Part shown: piece after piece, positions 1 to 11,490 of the stretch
Numbering within the stretch: the stretch's first letter is position 1
How the letters are laid out: every line of letters begins with the position of its first letter
NCBI RefSeq assembly: GCF_036898095.1
Contig: NC_090746.1
Coordinates: 55,433,852-55,497,851 of the forward strand
Direction: 5' to 3'
DNA length: 64,000 nt
DNA from: Palaemon carinicauda
Lineage: Eukaryota > Arthropoda > Malacostraca > Decapoda > Palaemonidae
The notes under the pieces: generated by a model
What the model was told of the DNA's origin: nothing
What the model saw: the letters and a program-made list of their open reading frames with translations, nothing else
Databases searched by the model: none
Position numbers and translations under genes: made by a program

Positions 1-736
1 CCAGGCACCCGGCCGACTGCCGGCTCCCTGCCGCCGGATGCTAGGAGTATCCACTCCTATCATGAGTGCACTCTCTCCGGAGGGATGCCAGAGGGGTATG
101 AGATATTGCCCCTTCCATCCCTCCTTACCTTTCTCTCCGTCTATCCTGGTGCCGGTCCCTTACCGCCTCCACCGCCGGCGATACCGCCTTTACCTCAGGT
201 GACATTCTTTCATAAGATGCCCTCCCCCCTCTAAGACGTCAACCTTCCGTGTGCCGGAGACTGCCGCCTTCCGTCGACATACAGCCGACGTCCCACCCCT
301 CATTTTACCTAGTAACAGCTGGCCGACCTTCGATGCTGGCCACCGGCGTGCCGGCATTGATTGCCGGCGGTCTAGGTATACAACCATATACATATCCATC
401 TTATGAATTGATCCAAGCTCACCAGGCCGTCAGCCTTCGGCTGCCGGAGCCGCCGCCTCCTGCCGGCGACCCGCCGATGGTATTATATTTCAGATACTCA
501 ATGTGTCTGTCTTGATGCCTTCCACCCTGCAGGACCGGCCTCCGGCGTGCCGTCGGTCTGCCGGAACCCCCCGGAGACGTTAAGGGACATGCACCCCTTC
601 TCATACCTGCCGACAACATGCCGACAGCCAACATACTGCAGCCAGATGGCTTAGCCACTTCCATATATAGGTATTGTCTTACCATCTAAAATTGTGGCTG
701 TGCTGTCTGATTGCACATTACAATATTCCAGCATAC
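1..736 (+). other. 3' part of gag intron of copy A
   Basis: Base for base this resembles 21701-22435 in copy C, which lies inside the C gag intron. It is rich in CCG/CGG-type words and has no conserved reading frame; short ORFs here are chance. It ends abruptly at 736/737, where the sequence jumps into the middle of gag exon 2, so the intron's 3' splice site and the first half of exon 2 are missing. Confidence 0.8.
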
Positions 737-1661
737 CTTCGTTGCGCCGAATGCTGCGACTTTCCCCTTCATCGAAAAGGCCTTCACAGCGGTCTTAAAG
801 GCAGTGGAGGAAGGGAAACCTTGCCCTGCACTGGAGGAGTGCAGACCCTTCTCCCTTACCGTTCCTCCCGATGATAGGCACTGGAAAGACGTCCAGTCAA
901 CCTTCACGGTGGGGAAATTAGAGCCTGACGTAGCCGGTCGTCAATTCAATGAGGACCTCCCAAGGCTAAATGATCACCACCTTCGTAGGGAACAGGATAC
1001 GAAGGAGAGGCTTGCCGCATCGCTGTCCCTCCAGGTACAGCTAGAACTTATGGCCGGGGATACTAGAGTCCCGGACTTTTACATGGTCCTAGCCAAAACA
1101 CACTTGGCAACGGTGACTAAGGACCTGTATAGCTTCACTAAGGCTCGCAGAGCCTGTCGTGAATTCGTGTTCGCCAACGCGACGGTGAAACACGAACCCC
1201 GGAGGCTGATTTCCTCCAATATCTGGGGTAAATATCTCTTTCCCTCCTCCCTGGTGAAAGAGATTGCAGACAAGGCCGCCACGGAGAATAGGAACCTTCT
1301 CCACAAGTGGGGCATGTCGAGAAAAAGTAAATCCTCTCAGGACGATGGCCCTCAACCTAAGAGGAAATCTCAGAAACCAAAACCCCAGCAACGTCAACAG
1401 AGACGGCAGTTTCCGGGTTCCGCTACTCCCCAAGTGGCCGCACAGCCACAGCAGACCTTTCAGTTGGTCCCCCAACCGGTGGTGTCGCAGTCACCGGTCT
1501 TTACCCCTGCGTTTGAGCAACATGCTACTACCTTTCGTCCCAGAGGTAGGGGCTCAAGCAGAGGTTCCGGCAGAGATTCGTCTCGCCGCCCCTCCAGAGG
1601 CAGAGGAGGAAGGGGAGCTAGCGGCCGAGGTGGCAAACCCTCGGGACACCAGAAGCAATGA
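737..1661 (+). pseudogene. gag (ORF1) remnant of copy A, C-terminal half
   Basis: About 305 codons match the C-terminal half of gag in B and C. The N-terminal Cys/His-rich region and acidic linker are gone. What remains is a conserved helical-looking middle (FIEKAF, EECRPFSL, RRLISSNIWGK, ENRNLLHKWGM), a Lys/Arg-rich stretch, and an RGG/RG-rich tail (RGRGGRGASGRG) likely to bind nucleic acid. The frame is open to TGA at 1659-1661. The RT frame lies +1 relative to gag and overlaps its end. In DIRS elements Gag is thought to form the ribonucleoprotein particle. This fragment has no start of its own. Confidence 0.85.
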
Positions 1662-3498
1662 AATGCTTCCGGTGGGAGGTAGACTTCGCCAATTCCAGGA
1701 TCGTTGGACCTTCGATCCCTGGGCACACAGCATCGTCAAGAAGGGACTAGGCTGGAGCTGGACTCAACCACCCCCATCCTTCCAGCAATTCTTCCAACAG
1801 TCAACCCCCCTCCTGGAAGAATATGTCCTAGAACTCTTGAACAAGAAGGTGATCAGGAGGGTAAAGTCAACCAGGTTCCAAGGGAGACTATTTTGCGTTC
1901 CCAAGAAGGACTCTGACAAACTCAGTCATTCTAGACTTATCCCCTCTCAACAAGTTCGTTGCGAACAACAAGTTCAAGATGCTGACTCTGCAACAAATAA
2001 GGACCCTTCTGCCTCAAAGGGCCTATACGGTCTCCATAGACCTGGCGGATGCCTACTGGCACGTTCCAATGAATCATCACGCTTCCTCCTACCTAGGATT
2101 TCGACTCCAAAGGAAAAGTTACGTCTTCAGGGCCATGCCCTTCGGGCTCAACGTGGCTCCACGGATCTTCACCAAGCTGGCAGACGCCATCGTCCAACAA
2201 CTCCGCCTTCAGGGCGTCCAAGTGATGGCCTACCTAGACGACTGGCTAGTCTGGGCGACATCGCCCGAAGATTGTGTAAGAGCCTGCAACAAAGTCACCC
2301 AGTTCCTAGAGCATCTGGGATTCAAGATAAACACCGAGAAATCTCGCCTCTCTCCAGCTCAGAAGTTCCAATGGTTGGGAATCCATTGGGATCTTCAGTC
2401 ACACCGCCTTTCTATCCCACAGAAGAAAAGGAAGGAAATAGCAGGGTCTGTCAGAAGACTTCTGAAATCCAAACGGATCTCAAGACGACAGCAGGAACAA
2501 GTTCTCGGCTCTCTACAGTTCGCCTCTGTGACAAACCCAGTGCTTCGCGCACAGCTAAAGGATGCCGCGGGAGTCTGGAGACGTTTCGCATCCATCGCTC
2601 AAAGAGACCTCAAGAAACGGCTTCCAAACAGACTTCGCTCACTATTAAAGCCGTGGTCGGAAGCAAAGGCCCTGAAAAGATCCATTCCTCTTCAACACCC
2701 GCCTCCATCGATCAACATCCACACGGACGCTTCACTGGAGGGTTGGGGAGGTCACTCCCACCAACGACAGGTTCAGGGAACATGGTCTCCCCTATTTAAG
2801 AGGTTTCACATCAACATCCTGGAGGCCATGGCGGTTCTTCTCACCCTGAAGAAATTCTCCCCGCCTCCCTCGATCCACATCCGTCTGACTCTGGACAACT
2901 CGGTGGTAGTCAGATGTCTCAATCGTCAGGGCTCGAGATCGCCCCAGATAAATCAGGTACTTCTTCCGATCTTTCGTTTGGCAGAAAAGAAGAAATGGCA
3001 CCTGTCTGCAGTTCACCTACAAGGATTCCGCAACGTGACGGCGGACGCTCTATCACGGACAAGCCCAATAGAGTCGGAATGGTCTCTAGACGCAAGATCA
3101 TTCTCCTTCATCTCTCACCAAGTCCCGGAACTTCAGATCGATCTCTTCGCAACGAGCGACAACAATCAACTTCCTCGATATGTGGCCCCGTACGAGGATA
3201 CAAGGCAGAAGCAGTGGATGCCATGTCACTGGATTGGAACAGATGGTCCAGGATATACCTGTTCCCTCCCCCCAACCTTCTGCTGAAAGTCCTCTCCAAA
3301 CTGAGAACCTTCAAAGGGACAGCAGCCCTAGTGGCTCCCAAGTGGCCCCGGAGCAATTGGTACCCTCTGGTCCTGGAGCTGCAGCCCACGCTGATCCTCC
3401 TACCGGACCCAGTTCTCTCTCAACAGGTACAGAAGTCGACTGTCTTCGCTTCATCACTGAAAGTCAGGGACCTTCATCTCATGATTTTCTCTCCTTAG
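1662..3498 (+). pseudogene. reverse transcriptase / RNase H / methyltransferase-like frame of copy A
   Basis: RT motif A is seen as SIDLADAYWH, motif B as MPFGLNVAP, and the catalytic motif C as YLDDW near 2235. RNase H follows with HTDASLEGWGG, LEAMA, LDNSVVV and NVTADALSR, so the expected acidic residues are present. Next comes the block IDLFATSD...DAMSLDWNRW...LFPPPNLLL...VAPKWP, which occupies the position of the DIRS N6-adenine methyltransferase-like domain. Two lesions shift the frame: loss of 2 nt near 1924 and loss of 1 nt near 3198, both seen by comparison with copy C. The last part overlaps the recombinase frame and ends at 3498. Confidence 0.88.
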
Positions 3499-4489
3499 CC
3501 GCAAAGAAAAGGTTTGGAATCTCGAAGAAAAGTCTAGACTTCCTCGAGGAATACAAGACTGAATCCACACGACGGCAATACGAATCTTCCTGGAGAAAGT
3601 GGGTCTCGTTCGTCAAGGCAAAAAATCCTACGGAAATCACCATTGATTTTTGCATGTCCTTCTTGATTCACCTTCATGGACAAGGCTTGGCAGCCAACAC
3701 GATTTCTACTTGCAAATCGGCATTGACTAGACCACTCCTGTACGCCTTCCAGATTGATCTGTCCAGCGATATCTTCAATAAATTACCAAAGGCATGCGTT
3801 AGATTACGCCCAGCACCTCCACCAAAACCTATCTCTTGGTCCCTGGACAAGGTGCTCCATTTTGCCTCTAACCTGGACAACGATTCGTGCCCTCTAAAAG
3901 ACTTGACTCAAAAAGTTATCTTCCTTTTTGCTCTCGCCTCGGGAGCCCGAGTCAGTGAAATAGTGACATTGTCAAGAGAAGAGGGTCATATCCTGTTTGC
4001 AGATACAGGAGAACTTACCCTCTTCCCTGATCCGACGTTTCTCGCAAAGAATGAACTACCCACCAAGAGATGGGGCCCTTGGAGAATCTGCCCCCTGTAA
4101 GAAGATGTCTCTATGCCCAGTGGAGAGTCTTAAGATCTATCTTCGAAGAACTTCAGACTTCGGTGGAGCAAGGGCGTCACTGGCTTCTAAAATGTGGGGG
4201 GGACATTGACAGGCGAGAAACATCGGGTAGTGACTTGTCACTGAAACAACTAAGAGCAAAAATCACCTACTTCATTCGCAGAGCGGATCCTGACAGTACA
4301 CCCGCAGGTCATGATCCTAGAAAAGTCGCGTCTTCTCTGAACTTCTTCCAGAGCATGGATTTCAAAAGCCTCAAGAGCTTCACAGGGTGGAAATCGTCGC
4401 GCGTTTTCTTCAAGCACTACGCGAAGCAAGTGCATGAAGTTGAACATTTCGTGGTAGCCGCAAGTAGTGTTATGAAACCTGCCGTTTAA
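3180..4489 (+). pseudogene. tyrosine recombinase of copy A (interrupted)
   Basis: This is a lambda-integrase-type recombinase that would integrate a circular cDNA. The N-terminal core-binding region (STRRQYESSWRKW) is followed by catalytic Arg I in ASGARVSEI, then His-x-x-Arg in AGHDPRK, and the Tyr in FFKHYAKQ. TAA at 4098-4100 replaces a Lys codon and cuts the protein between Arg I and HxxR. Two more nt are lost near 4110, and 4165-4210 carries a segment not found in B or C. The reading frame overlaps the methyltransferase-like frame, -1 relative to it. No convincing start codon; the 5' limit given is approximate. Confidence 0.85.
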
Positions 4490-5341
4490 CTCTGCGTAAA
4501 ACAGTGAGTTACTTGGGACTTTAACTCTACGGGTGCCTGTGTTGACCCTCTTGTGATACATAGTGATTTCATAGACACTTAGTGTTTCTAATAGACTGTT
4601 CTTATCAAGGTGAAATGTCATAGACTTCACATGAATGCCACATGCTCTAGGGCATGATATGTTTTTTCTTTGAAAAAGACTGACGTTCCTCTGGAACTTA
4701 TGTTTCTAAAAGTGAAATTTCTTTCAGATTCAAGATTGAAGTCTTTTATTTTCTATGTACATTATTCTTTATTATTGTAAATTAACTTTACACTTATTAT
4801 TGCAATTGTTATCACAATAATCTGCAATCTATGAAATAAAATGTCTATTTTATTACATGTGCATCTCTCTCCGCTCCTATTATTTATTATGAAATATATG
4901 ATTGTCATAGTTTCATTTAACCCCTTCCTTTTGAAAGAGAAGAATAATATAGATATACTTGTATTATATACTCACTCATGCTGTGGTAATATTCCTACCT
5001 GAATACTTACCTTCGTCCTGCCTTCGAGACCAGATTGATCTCTCCTCCAAGGAGCGTAGTAATTATTTATCACTTACCTATGCTTGATAATATTCCTACC
5101 CGAATATTAACCTTATGTCTTGTCTCCGAGTCCTGCACAAACTCTCCGCAGGCTGAGTAGCCCTTCAATGATCGCTTCGAGATATTGGTATGGTCCACCA
5201 GGACTTCTCTGCCAGGGGGGCAGGAAGCTGGATCTCCACGGAAACTCTAGCAAGGACATGTTACATACCTCTATTCGAAGCCCTTGGCACTTGCATAAAA
5301 AGGGGAAAATTTCCACGATACATTAATTCTCTGGTACACTT
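4490..5341 (+). other. 3' untranslated region of copy A
   Basis: About 850 bp, AT-rich and non-coding, conserved in B and C. AATAAA at 4835-4840 lies about 345 bp after the recombinase stop, at the same relative place as 11819 in B and 27917 in C, so it may be the element's poly(A) signal (inference). Confidence 0.6.
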
Positions 5342-5433
5342 CCATAAGGACGTCATGGCTTGAGCCCAAAAAACGGATTTTGAGCGAAGCGAAAATTCTA
5401 TTTTTGGGTGAGATAGCCATAACATCCTGATGG
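5342..5433 (+). repeat. internal complementary region (ICR) of copy A
   Basis: The left part (CATGGCTTGAGCCCAAA) is the reverse complement of family-1 left ends (TTTGGGCTCAAGCC). The right part (ACGGATTTTGAGCG onward) is the reverse complement of the right end (CGCTCAAAATCCG). In DIRS1 the ICR bridges the two termini during cDNA circle formation. Confidence 0.85.
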
Positions 5434-5514
5434 ACCCTCCCGTCTATTCTAGTCCAGCCTTTCAGGCCCCGCCCTGTCCTGCTGTATCATGGAGATTAGC
5501 AAGAAGCTGGCCTC

Positions 5515-5897
5515 AGGATGAGGACGGACGTGACGTCATTTAGCAATGGCGCCCATTTGTTTACGTTACGAGTACCAAAAGCAGCCACGGACGAGTGTAA
5601 CTGTGGAACGGCTCCCCAGTTATTCTCCACCTTTTCATATCGAAGTGTTAACTCTATATGGGGTGCAGATAGCTATGTGGCGTGTTAATACATGCGTCCC
5701 CTGTTGATACGATATCCTAGAGGGAAACCTTTAGGGTACTCGCACCAGAAGTTAGAATTCCGTGATAACCTTCAGTTTAATTCTCTGGGAATATCCCTGT
5801 AGTTAAATATACCCTAGGAAGCTACTGAAGGAACATTCCATCAGGACGTCATGGCTATCTCACCCAAAAATAGATTTTTCGCTTCGCTCAAAATCCG
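5515..5897 (+). repeat. right inverted terminal repeat of copy A
   Basis: Inverted relative to the left ITRs of B (6264-6620) and C. Shared words include GGACGGACGTGACGTCATTTAGCAA (inner end, given here only as a landmark at 5521-5545) and CATCAGGACGTCATGGC near the outer end. Confidence 0.85.
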
Positions 5898-6147
<250 letters not shown>

Positions 6148-6175
6148 GAAAAACACGTAAAAATGTGCAAAATTT

Positions 6176-6178
<3 letters not shown>

Positions 6179-6264
<86 letters not shown>
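6179..6264. repeat. (TA)n microsatellite
   Basis: Pure TA dinucleotide run ending exactly where DIRS copy B begins (TTTGGGCTCAAG). Bases 6148-6178 between the palindrome and this tract are A-rich and unremarkable. Confidence 0.97.
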
Positions 6265-6267
<3 letters not shown>

Positions 6268-6620
6268 GGCTCAAGCCATGGCGTCCTGATGGAAGGTTCC
6301 TTTTTGGTAGCTTCCTTGGGTATATAACTACTAGATATTCCCAGAGAATTTAACCACAGGTTTATCACAGGATTCTAACTTCTGGAGCGAGTATCCTAAA
6401 GGTTTCCCTTTAAGACATCGTATATCAACAGGGGATGCATGTATTAACGCGCCACATAGCTATCTGCACCCCACATAGAGTTAACACTTCGATGTGTAGG
6501 GGCGGAGAATAGCTGGGGAGCCGTTCCACAGCTAATCTCGTCCGTGGCTACTTTTGGTACTCGAGACGTAAACAAACGGGCGCCATTGCTAAATGACGTC
6601 ACGTCCGTCCCCATCCTTCG
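6264..6620 (+). repeat. left inverted terminal repeat of copy B
   Basis: Starts TTTGGGCTCAAGCC and is inverted relative to 12498-12883. It presumably holds the promoter, as in other DIRS elements, and ends about 65 bp before the gag ATG. Confidence 0.85.
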
Positions 6621-6685
6621 CTTAGTAGCTTGCCTTACTAGACGGATTTTTCTCTGTGCGTATCTTATCGACTTGCATCTTAGCC

Positions 6686-8683
6686 ATGTCTCTACCCTCG
6701 GCCTCGCCTTCTTCTGGAAAGGAGGAGTACGTGAAGTGCGATCACGGCTTCTGTGCAGTGAAGCTCCCGCACTTCTACGGGCACACGGCGTGTAGGACCC
6801 ACGCCCCTTGCGCCAACAAGAAAGGCGATCTGAAGTTTTGGGACCCGCAGAATTGTACAGTCTGCAAGGACCGCCTGGTCGAGGCGTTCAATAATCCTCC
6901 CTCAGCGGAGGTTAGGGACGCTTCTCGAGAGAAGCTACGCAAATGGGTGCGTGGCTTCCAGAAGAACGCCACTGGACCATACCTTGCCACTGAAGACTTG
7001 AGGGCCTTGCTTTTCCCGAAGGCATCCCCAGACTCTGTGGTCCCCAAGGATCAGATCCCCACCGTCCAGATCACGATGGAACCCGATGTAGTCATGGCCC
7101 AGTCCATGCACGAGTGTCGCCTGGATACCGACAACGCGGAACGTATGTCGGAGGTGTCAGAGACCACGGAGAGGAACCTCATGGCCGAAGAACTGGACTA
7201 TGAGGAAGACTAAGTGGAATACACCGAGTCGGAGCAAGAGGTCGCTCCGCCTTCCACCCCCGCCCCAACTCCTACACCGACGGAAGTATCACTCCCGTCT
7301 ACCTCCGCCACCCCGGACCCCATCCCATCCAGCGCCCAGGAGATGTTCCGTATGCTCGAAGCTCTTATGGACAAGAAACTCCGTGAGACACACGAATACA
7401 TCAGGACCATGGGAAGTTCAAAGGAGCCGAAAAAGATTTCGGTTAAGGACCTCCCGGCATGTTCGCACGCCAACCCCTGGAGGTATGCTGAGCACATGCC
7501 TATCGCAACGGGCAGGATCTTCGTCAGTGAGAAGGTCGGCTCGGTTGCCCTGGAAGAAGTGGAATTCTTCCCGTGTTTTGAGGCTTATCCGGACTGTTAC
7601 GTCCGACTTCGATCCGAACCTGCCTCTAGAGAAGAGACCGAACCTAAGGAGGTGATAGTGTTCGATCTCCCGAAGGCCCAGGCTATGCTGGCCAACGCTG
7701 TTAAAAGTAGGGGTTTTACCTGCTCAAAGCTTCCGGCGCTGAGCAAGAAGCACCCTACCTACGTCGCACTAGATGATGCGATCCTCCCCTTCATGGAAAA
7801 GGCCTTCGCTGCGGTACATAAAGCAGTGGAAGAAGGGAAACCTTGCCCTGCACTGGAGGAGTGCAGACCCTTCTCCCTGATTACTCCCCCCGATGTTCGA
7901 CACTGGAAAGATGTCCAGCATACTTTCGTGGTGGGGAAACTAGATTCTGACGTTGCTGGACGTCAGTTTAACGAAGACCTCCCGAAACTTAATGACCATC
8001 TCCTTCGTCGGGAACATGACACGAAGGAAAGGCTCGCCGCATCCATGTCCCTCCAGGTACAGCTCGACGTCATGGCCGGTGACACTAGAGTCCCCGATCA
8101 CTACATGGTGCTCGCCAAAACCCATTTGGCGACTGTAGTTAAAGACCTGTACAGCTTCATGAAGGCTCGTAGAGCCTGTCGTGAATTCGTGTTCTCCAGT
8201 GCCACAGTGAGACACGAACCCCGGAGGCTGATTTCCTCCAACATCTGGGGTAAGCACCTCTTTCCCTCTGCCCTTGTGAAAGAGATCATCGACAAGGCCG
8301 CCACGGAGAACAGGAACCTTCTCCACAAGTGGGGCATGTCGAAGAAGAGGAAATCCTCTCAGGACGACGGCCCTCAACCTAAGAGGAAATCCTCCAAGCA
8401 GAAACCCCAGCAACGTCAACAGAGACGGCAGTTTCCGGGACCCGCTACTCCCCAAGTGGCAGCTCAGCCACAGCAGACCTTTCAGCTGGTCACCCAACCG
8501 GTCTTGTCACAGTTGCCGGTTTTCACCCCTGCTTTCGAGCAACAGACGACTACCTTTCGTCCCAAAGGTAGAGGCTCAAACAGAGGTGCAGGCAGAGACG
8601 CATCTCGCCGTCCCTCCAGAGGCAGAGGAGGAAGGGGAGCTAGCGGCCGAGGCAGTAAACCCTCGGGACACCAGAAGCAATGA
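6686..8683 (+). pseudogene. gag (ORF1) of copy B, intronless, one in-frame stop
   Basis: ATG at 6686 opens MSLPSASPSSGK followed directly by EEYVKCDH; in C the same point is split by an intron. The full frame is about 665 codons. An N-terminal Cys/His-rich block (residues about 16-62, with C..C, H..C, H..C and C..C pairs) looks zinc-binding. An acidic/Pro-rich linker, a conserved middle and an RG-rich tail follow. One TAA at 7211-7213 stands where copy C has CAG (Gln), splitting the protein after about 175 residues; the frame is otherwise open. Function inferred: particle-forming, RNA-binding Gag. Confidence 0.88.
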
Positions 8684-10519
8684 AGTGCTTCCGGTGGGAG
8701 GAAGACTCCGCCAATTCCAGGATCGTTGGACCTTTGATCCCTGGGCACACAGCATCGTCAAGAAGGGTCTAGGCTGGAGTTGGACTCAACCACCCCCAAC
8801 CTTCCAGCAATTCTTCCAACAATCAACCCCCTTCTGGAAGAATATGTCCTAGATCTCTTGAACAAGGTGATCAGGAGGGTAAAGTCAACCAGGTTCCAAG
8901 GGAGACTGTTTTGCGTCCCCAAGAAGGACTCCGACAAGCTCAGAGTCATTCTAGACTTATCCCCCCTCAACAAGTTCATAGCAAACAACAAGTTCAAGAT
9001 GCTGACTCTTCAACAGATAAGGACCCTTCTGCCTCAAGGTTCCTACACGGTCTCCATAGACCTGGTGGATGCCTACTGGCACGTTCCAATGAACCACCAC
9101 GCTTCCTCCTACCTAGGATTTTGACTCCAAAGGAAAAGCTACGCCTTCAGGGCCATGCCCTTCGGCCTCAACGTGGCCCCTCGGATCTTCACAAAGCTGG
9201 CGGACGCCATCGTTCAACAGCTTCGCCTCCGAGACGTCCAGGTGATGGCCTACCTCGACGACTGGCTAGTCTGGGCTCCATCGCCCGAGGATTGTTTAAG
9301 ATCCTGCAACAAAGTCACCCAGTTCCTAGAACACCTGGGATTCAAGATAAATGCGAAGAAGTCTCGCCTCTCTCCAGCTCAGAAGTTCCAATGGTTAGGA
9401 ATCCAGTGGAACCTTCAGTCACACCGCCTTTCCATTCCCCAGAAGAAAAGGAAGGAAATAGCAGGGTCTGTCAAGCGACTGCTGAAATCCAAACGGATCT
9501 CAAGACGTCAGCAGGAACGAGTTCTAGGCTCTCTACAGTTCGCCTCAGTGACAAACCCAGTGCTACGTGCACAGCTAAAGGATGCCGCGGGAGTCTGGAG
9601 ACGTTCCGCATCCATCGCTCGAAGAGACCTCAAGAGACGGCTCCCGAACAGACTTCGGCTGCTCCTAAAGCCGTGGTCGGAAGCAAAGGCCCTGAAAAGG
9701 TCCATCCCTCTTCAACACCCACCTCCATCACTCAACATCCACACGGACACTTCGCTGGAGGGTTGGGGAGGTCACTTCCACCAAAAACAGGCTCAAGGAA
9801 CATGGTCTCCCCTATTCAAGACGTTTCACATCAACATCCTGGAGGCCATGGCGGTCCTTCTAACTCTGAAGAAACTCTCCCCGCCTCCCTCGATCCATAT
9901 TCGTCTAACCCTAGACAACTCGGTGGTAGTTCGATGTCTCAATCGCCAAGGCTCAAGATCGCCCCAGATAAATCAGGTGCTTCTGACAATCTTCCGTTTG
10001 GCAGAGAAGAAGAAATGGCACCTGTCTGCAGTTCACCTACAAGGATTCCGCAACGTGACGGCGGACGCTCTATCTCGGACAAGCCCGATAGAGTCGGGAT
10101 GGTCTCTAGACGCAAGATCATTCTCCTTCATCTCCCACCAAGTCCCAGAACTTCAGATCGATCTCTTCGCAACGAGCGACAACAATCAACTTCCTCGATA
10201 TGTGGCCCCGTACGAGGACCCCAAGGCAGAAGCAGTGGACGCCATGTCACTGGATTGGAACAGGTGGTCCAAGATCTACCTGTTCCCTCCCACCAACCTT
10301 CTGCTGAAAGTCCTCTCCAAACTGAGAACCTTCAAAGGAACAGCAGCCCTAGTGGCTCCCAAGTGGCCTCGGAGCAACTGGTACCCCCTAGTCCTGGAGC
10401 TACAACCTACGCTGATCCCTCTCCCGGGCCCAGTTCTCTACCAGCAAGTACAGAATTCGACTGTCTTCGCTTCATCATTGAAAGTCAGGGACCTTCATCT
10501 CATGATTTTCTCTCCCTAG
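8684..10519 (+). pseudogene. reverse transcriptase / RNase H / methyltransferase-like frame of copy B
   Basis: RT motif A (SIDLVDAYWH), motif B (MPFGLNVAP), YLDDW near 9255, RNase H residues (HTDTSLEGW, LDNSVVV, NVTADALSR) and the methyltransferase-like block (IDLFATSD to VAPKWPRSNW) are all present. One C is lost in a C run near 8834, shifting the frame, and CGA has become TGA at 9122-9124. From 9155 to the stop at 10517 the frame is clean. It lies +1 relative to gag and overlaps the YR frame at its 3' end. The 5' limit is taken at the gag stop, but the RT frame is open upstream of it. Confidence 0.88.
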
Positions 10520-11490
10520 CCGTGAAGAAAAGGTTCGGGATATCGAAGAAAAGTCTCGACTTCCTCGAGGAATACAAGACCGAATCCACACGACGGCAAT
10601 ACGAATCATCCTGGAGAAAATGGGTCTCATTCGTCAAGGCAAAAAATCCTACGGAAATCACCATCGATTTTTGCATGTCCTTCTTCATTCACCTTCATGG
10701 ACAAGGCTTGGCAGCCAACACGATTTCTACTTGCAAATCGGCCTTGACTAGACCACTAATGTACGCCTTCCAGATTGATCTGTCCAGCGACATCTTCAAT
10801 AAACTGCCGAAGGCATGCGCTCGTCTACGCCCAGCACCCCCACCAAAACCGATCTCCTGGTCCCTGGACAAGGTGCTCCATTTTGCCTCCAACTTGGACA
10901 ATGATTCGTGCCCTCTCAAGGATCTGACTCAAAAAGTTGTTTTTCTTTTTGCTCTTGCCTCAGGAGCCCGAGTCAGCAAAATAGTGGCCTTATCAAGGGA
11001 CGAGGGTCACATTCTGTTTACAGATTCAGGAGACCTTACCCTCTTCCCGGATCCGACGTTTCTCGCCAAAAACGAGCTACCCACCAAAAGATGGGTCCCT
11101 TGGAGAATCTGCCCCCTGAAAGAAGATACCTCTCTATGTCCAGTAGAGAGCCTCAAGGTCTATCTTCGTAGAACTTCTGACTTTGGTGGAGGCTAACTCT
11201 TCAAAGGAGAAACATCGGGCAGCGACCTGTCACTGAAACAACTACGAGCGAAAGTCACCTACTTCATTCGCAGAGCGGATCCTGACTGTACACCCGCAGG
11301 TCACGATCCTAGAAAAGTTGCATCGTCTCTGAATTTCTTTCAGAGTATGGATTTTGAGAGCCTTAAGAGTTTCACAGGCTGGAAATCCTCACGTGTTTTC
11401 TTCAAACATTATGCGAAACAAGTGCATGAAGTCAAACATTTTGTGGTAGCCGCAGGTAGTGTTATGAAAGCTGCACCTAACTCTGCATAG
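10205..11490 (+). pseudogene. tyrosine recombinase of copy B (interrupted)
   Basis: Core-binding region (STRRQYESSWRKW), Arg I in ASGARVSKI, HxxR in AGHDPRK and nucleophile Tyr in FFKHYAKQ are all present. TAA at 11194-11196 stands where copy C reads CAA (Gln), separating Arg I from the rest, so the copy is inactive. The normally conserved Glu after Arg-Val-Ser is Lys here. The frame ends at 11490, a little past the family stop. It is -1 relative to RT/RH and no ATG start is obvious. Confidence 0.86.

Larger units (their letters stand above)
1..5897 (+). mobile_element. DIRS-type retrotransposon copy A (family 1), 5' end outside window
   Basis: In order this holds part of a gag intron, a gag remnant, an RT/RNase H/methyltransferase-like region, a tyrosine recombinase region, a 3' UTR, an internal complementary region and a right inverted terminal repeat. 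The gene set plus ICR/ITR layout is diagnostic for DIRS elements, which integrate with a tyrosine recombinase rather than an integrase. It is closest to copy C: both carry the intron and the same TAA in the recombinase. The right end stops at 'AAAATCCG' directly against a (TA)n tract. It is non-autonomous, with a large gag deletion, frameshifts in RT and a stop in YR. Confidence 0.9.

Noticed and set aside
249..907. Several short ORFs in 190-907
   Set aside because: They lie in intron sequence shared with copy C and are not conserved as proteins.
1264..2799. A single long ORF over gag end and RT in copy A as a real fused gene
   Set aside because: The first part is the gag region read in the RT frame and the last part is RT/RH read in the recombinase frame after a 2-nt loss; a chance chain of open frames.
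745..4489. LTR retrovirus or Ty3/gypsy element
   Set aside because: No protease or DDE integrase; tyrosine recombinase, inverted rather than direct terminal repeats, and an ICR instead.
6165..6368. YIYIYI reading frames over the TA tract
   Set aside because: Translation of a dinucleotide repeat; no coding evidence.
8911..11196. A 761-codon ORF in copy B as one protein
   Set aside because: Only the part after about 10205 matches the recombinase; the rest is the shadow frame of RT/RH/MT.
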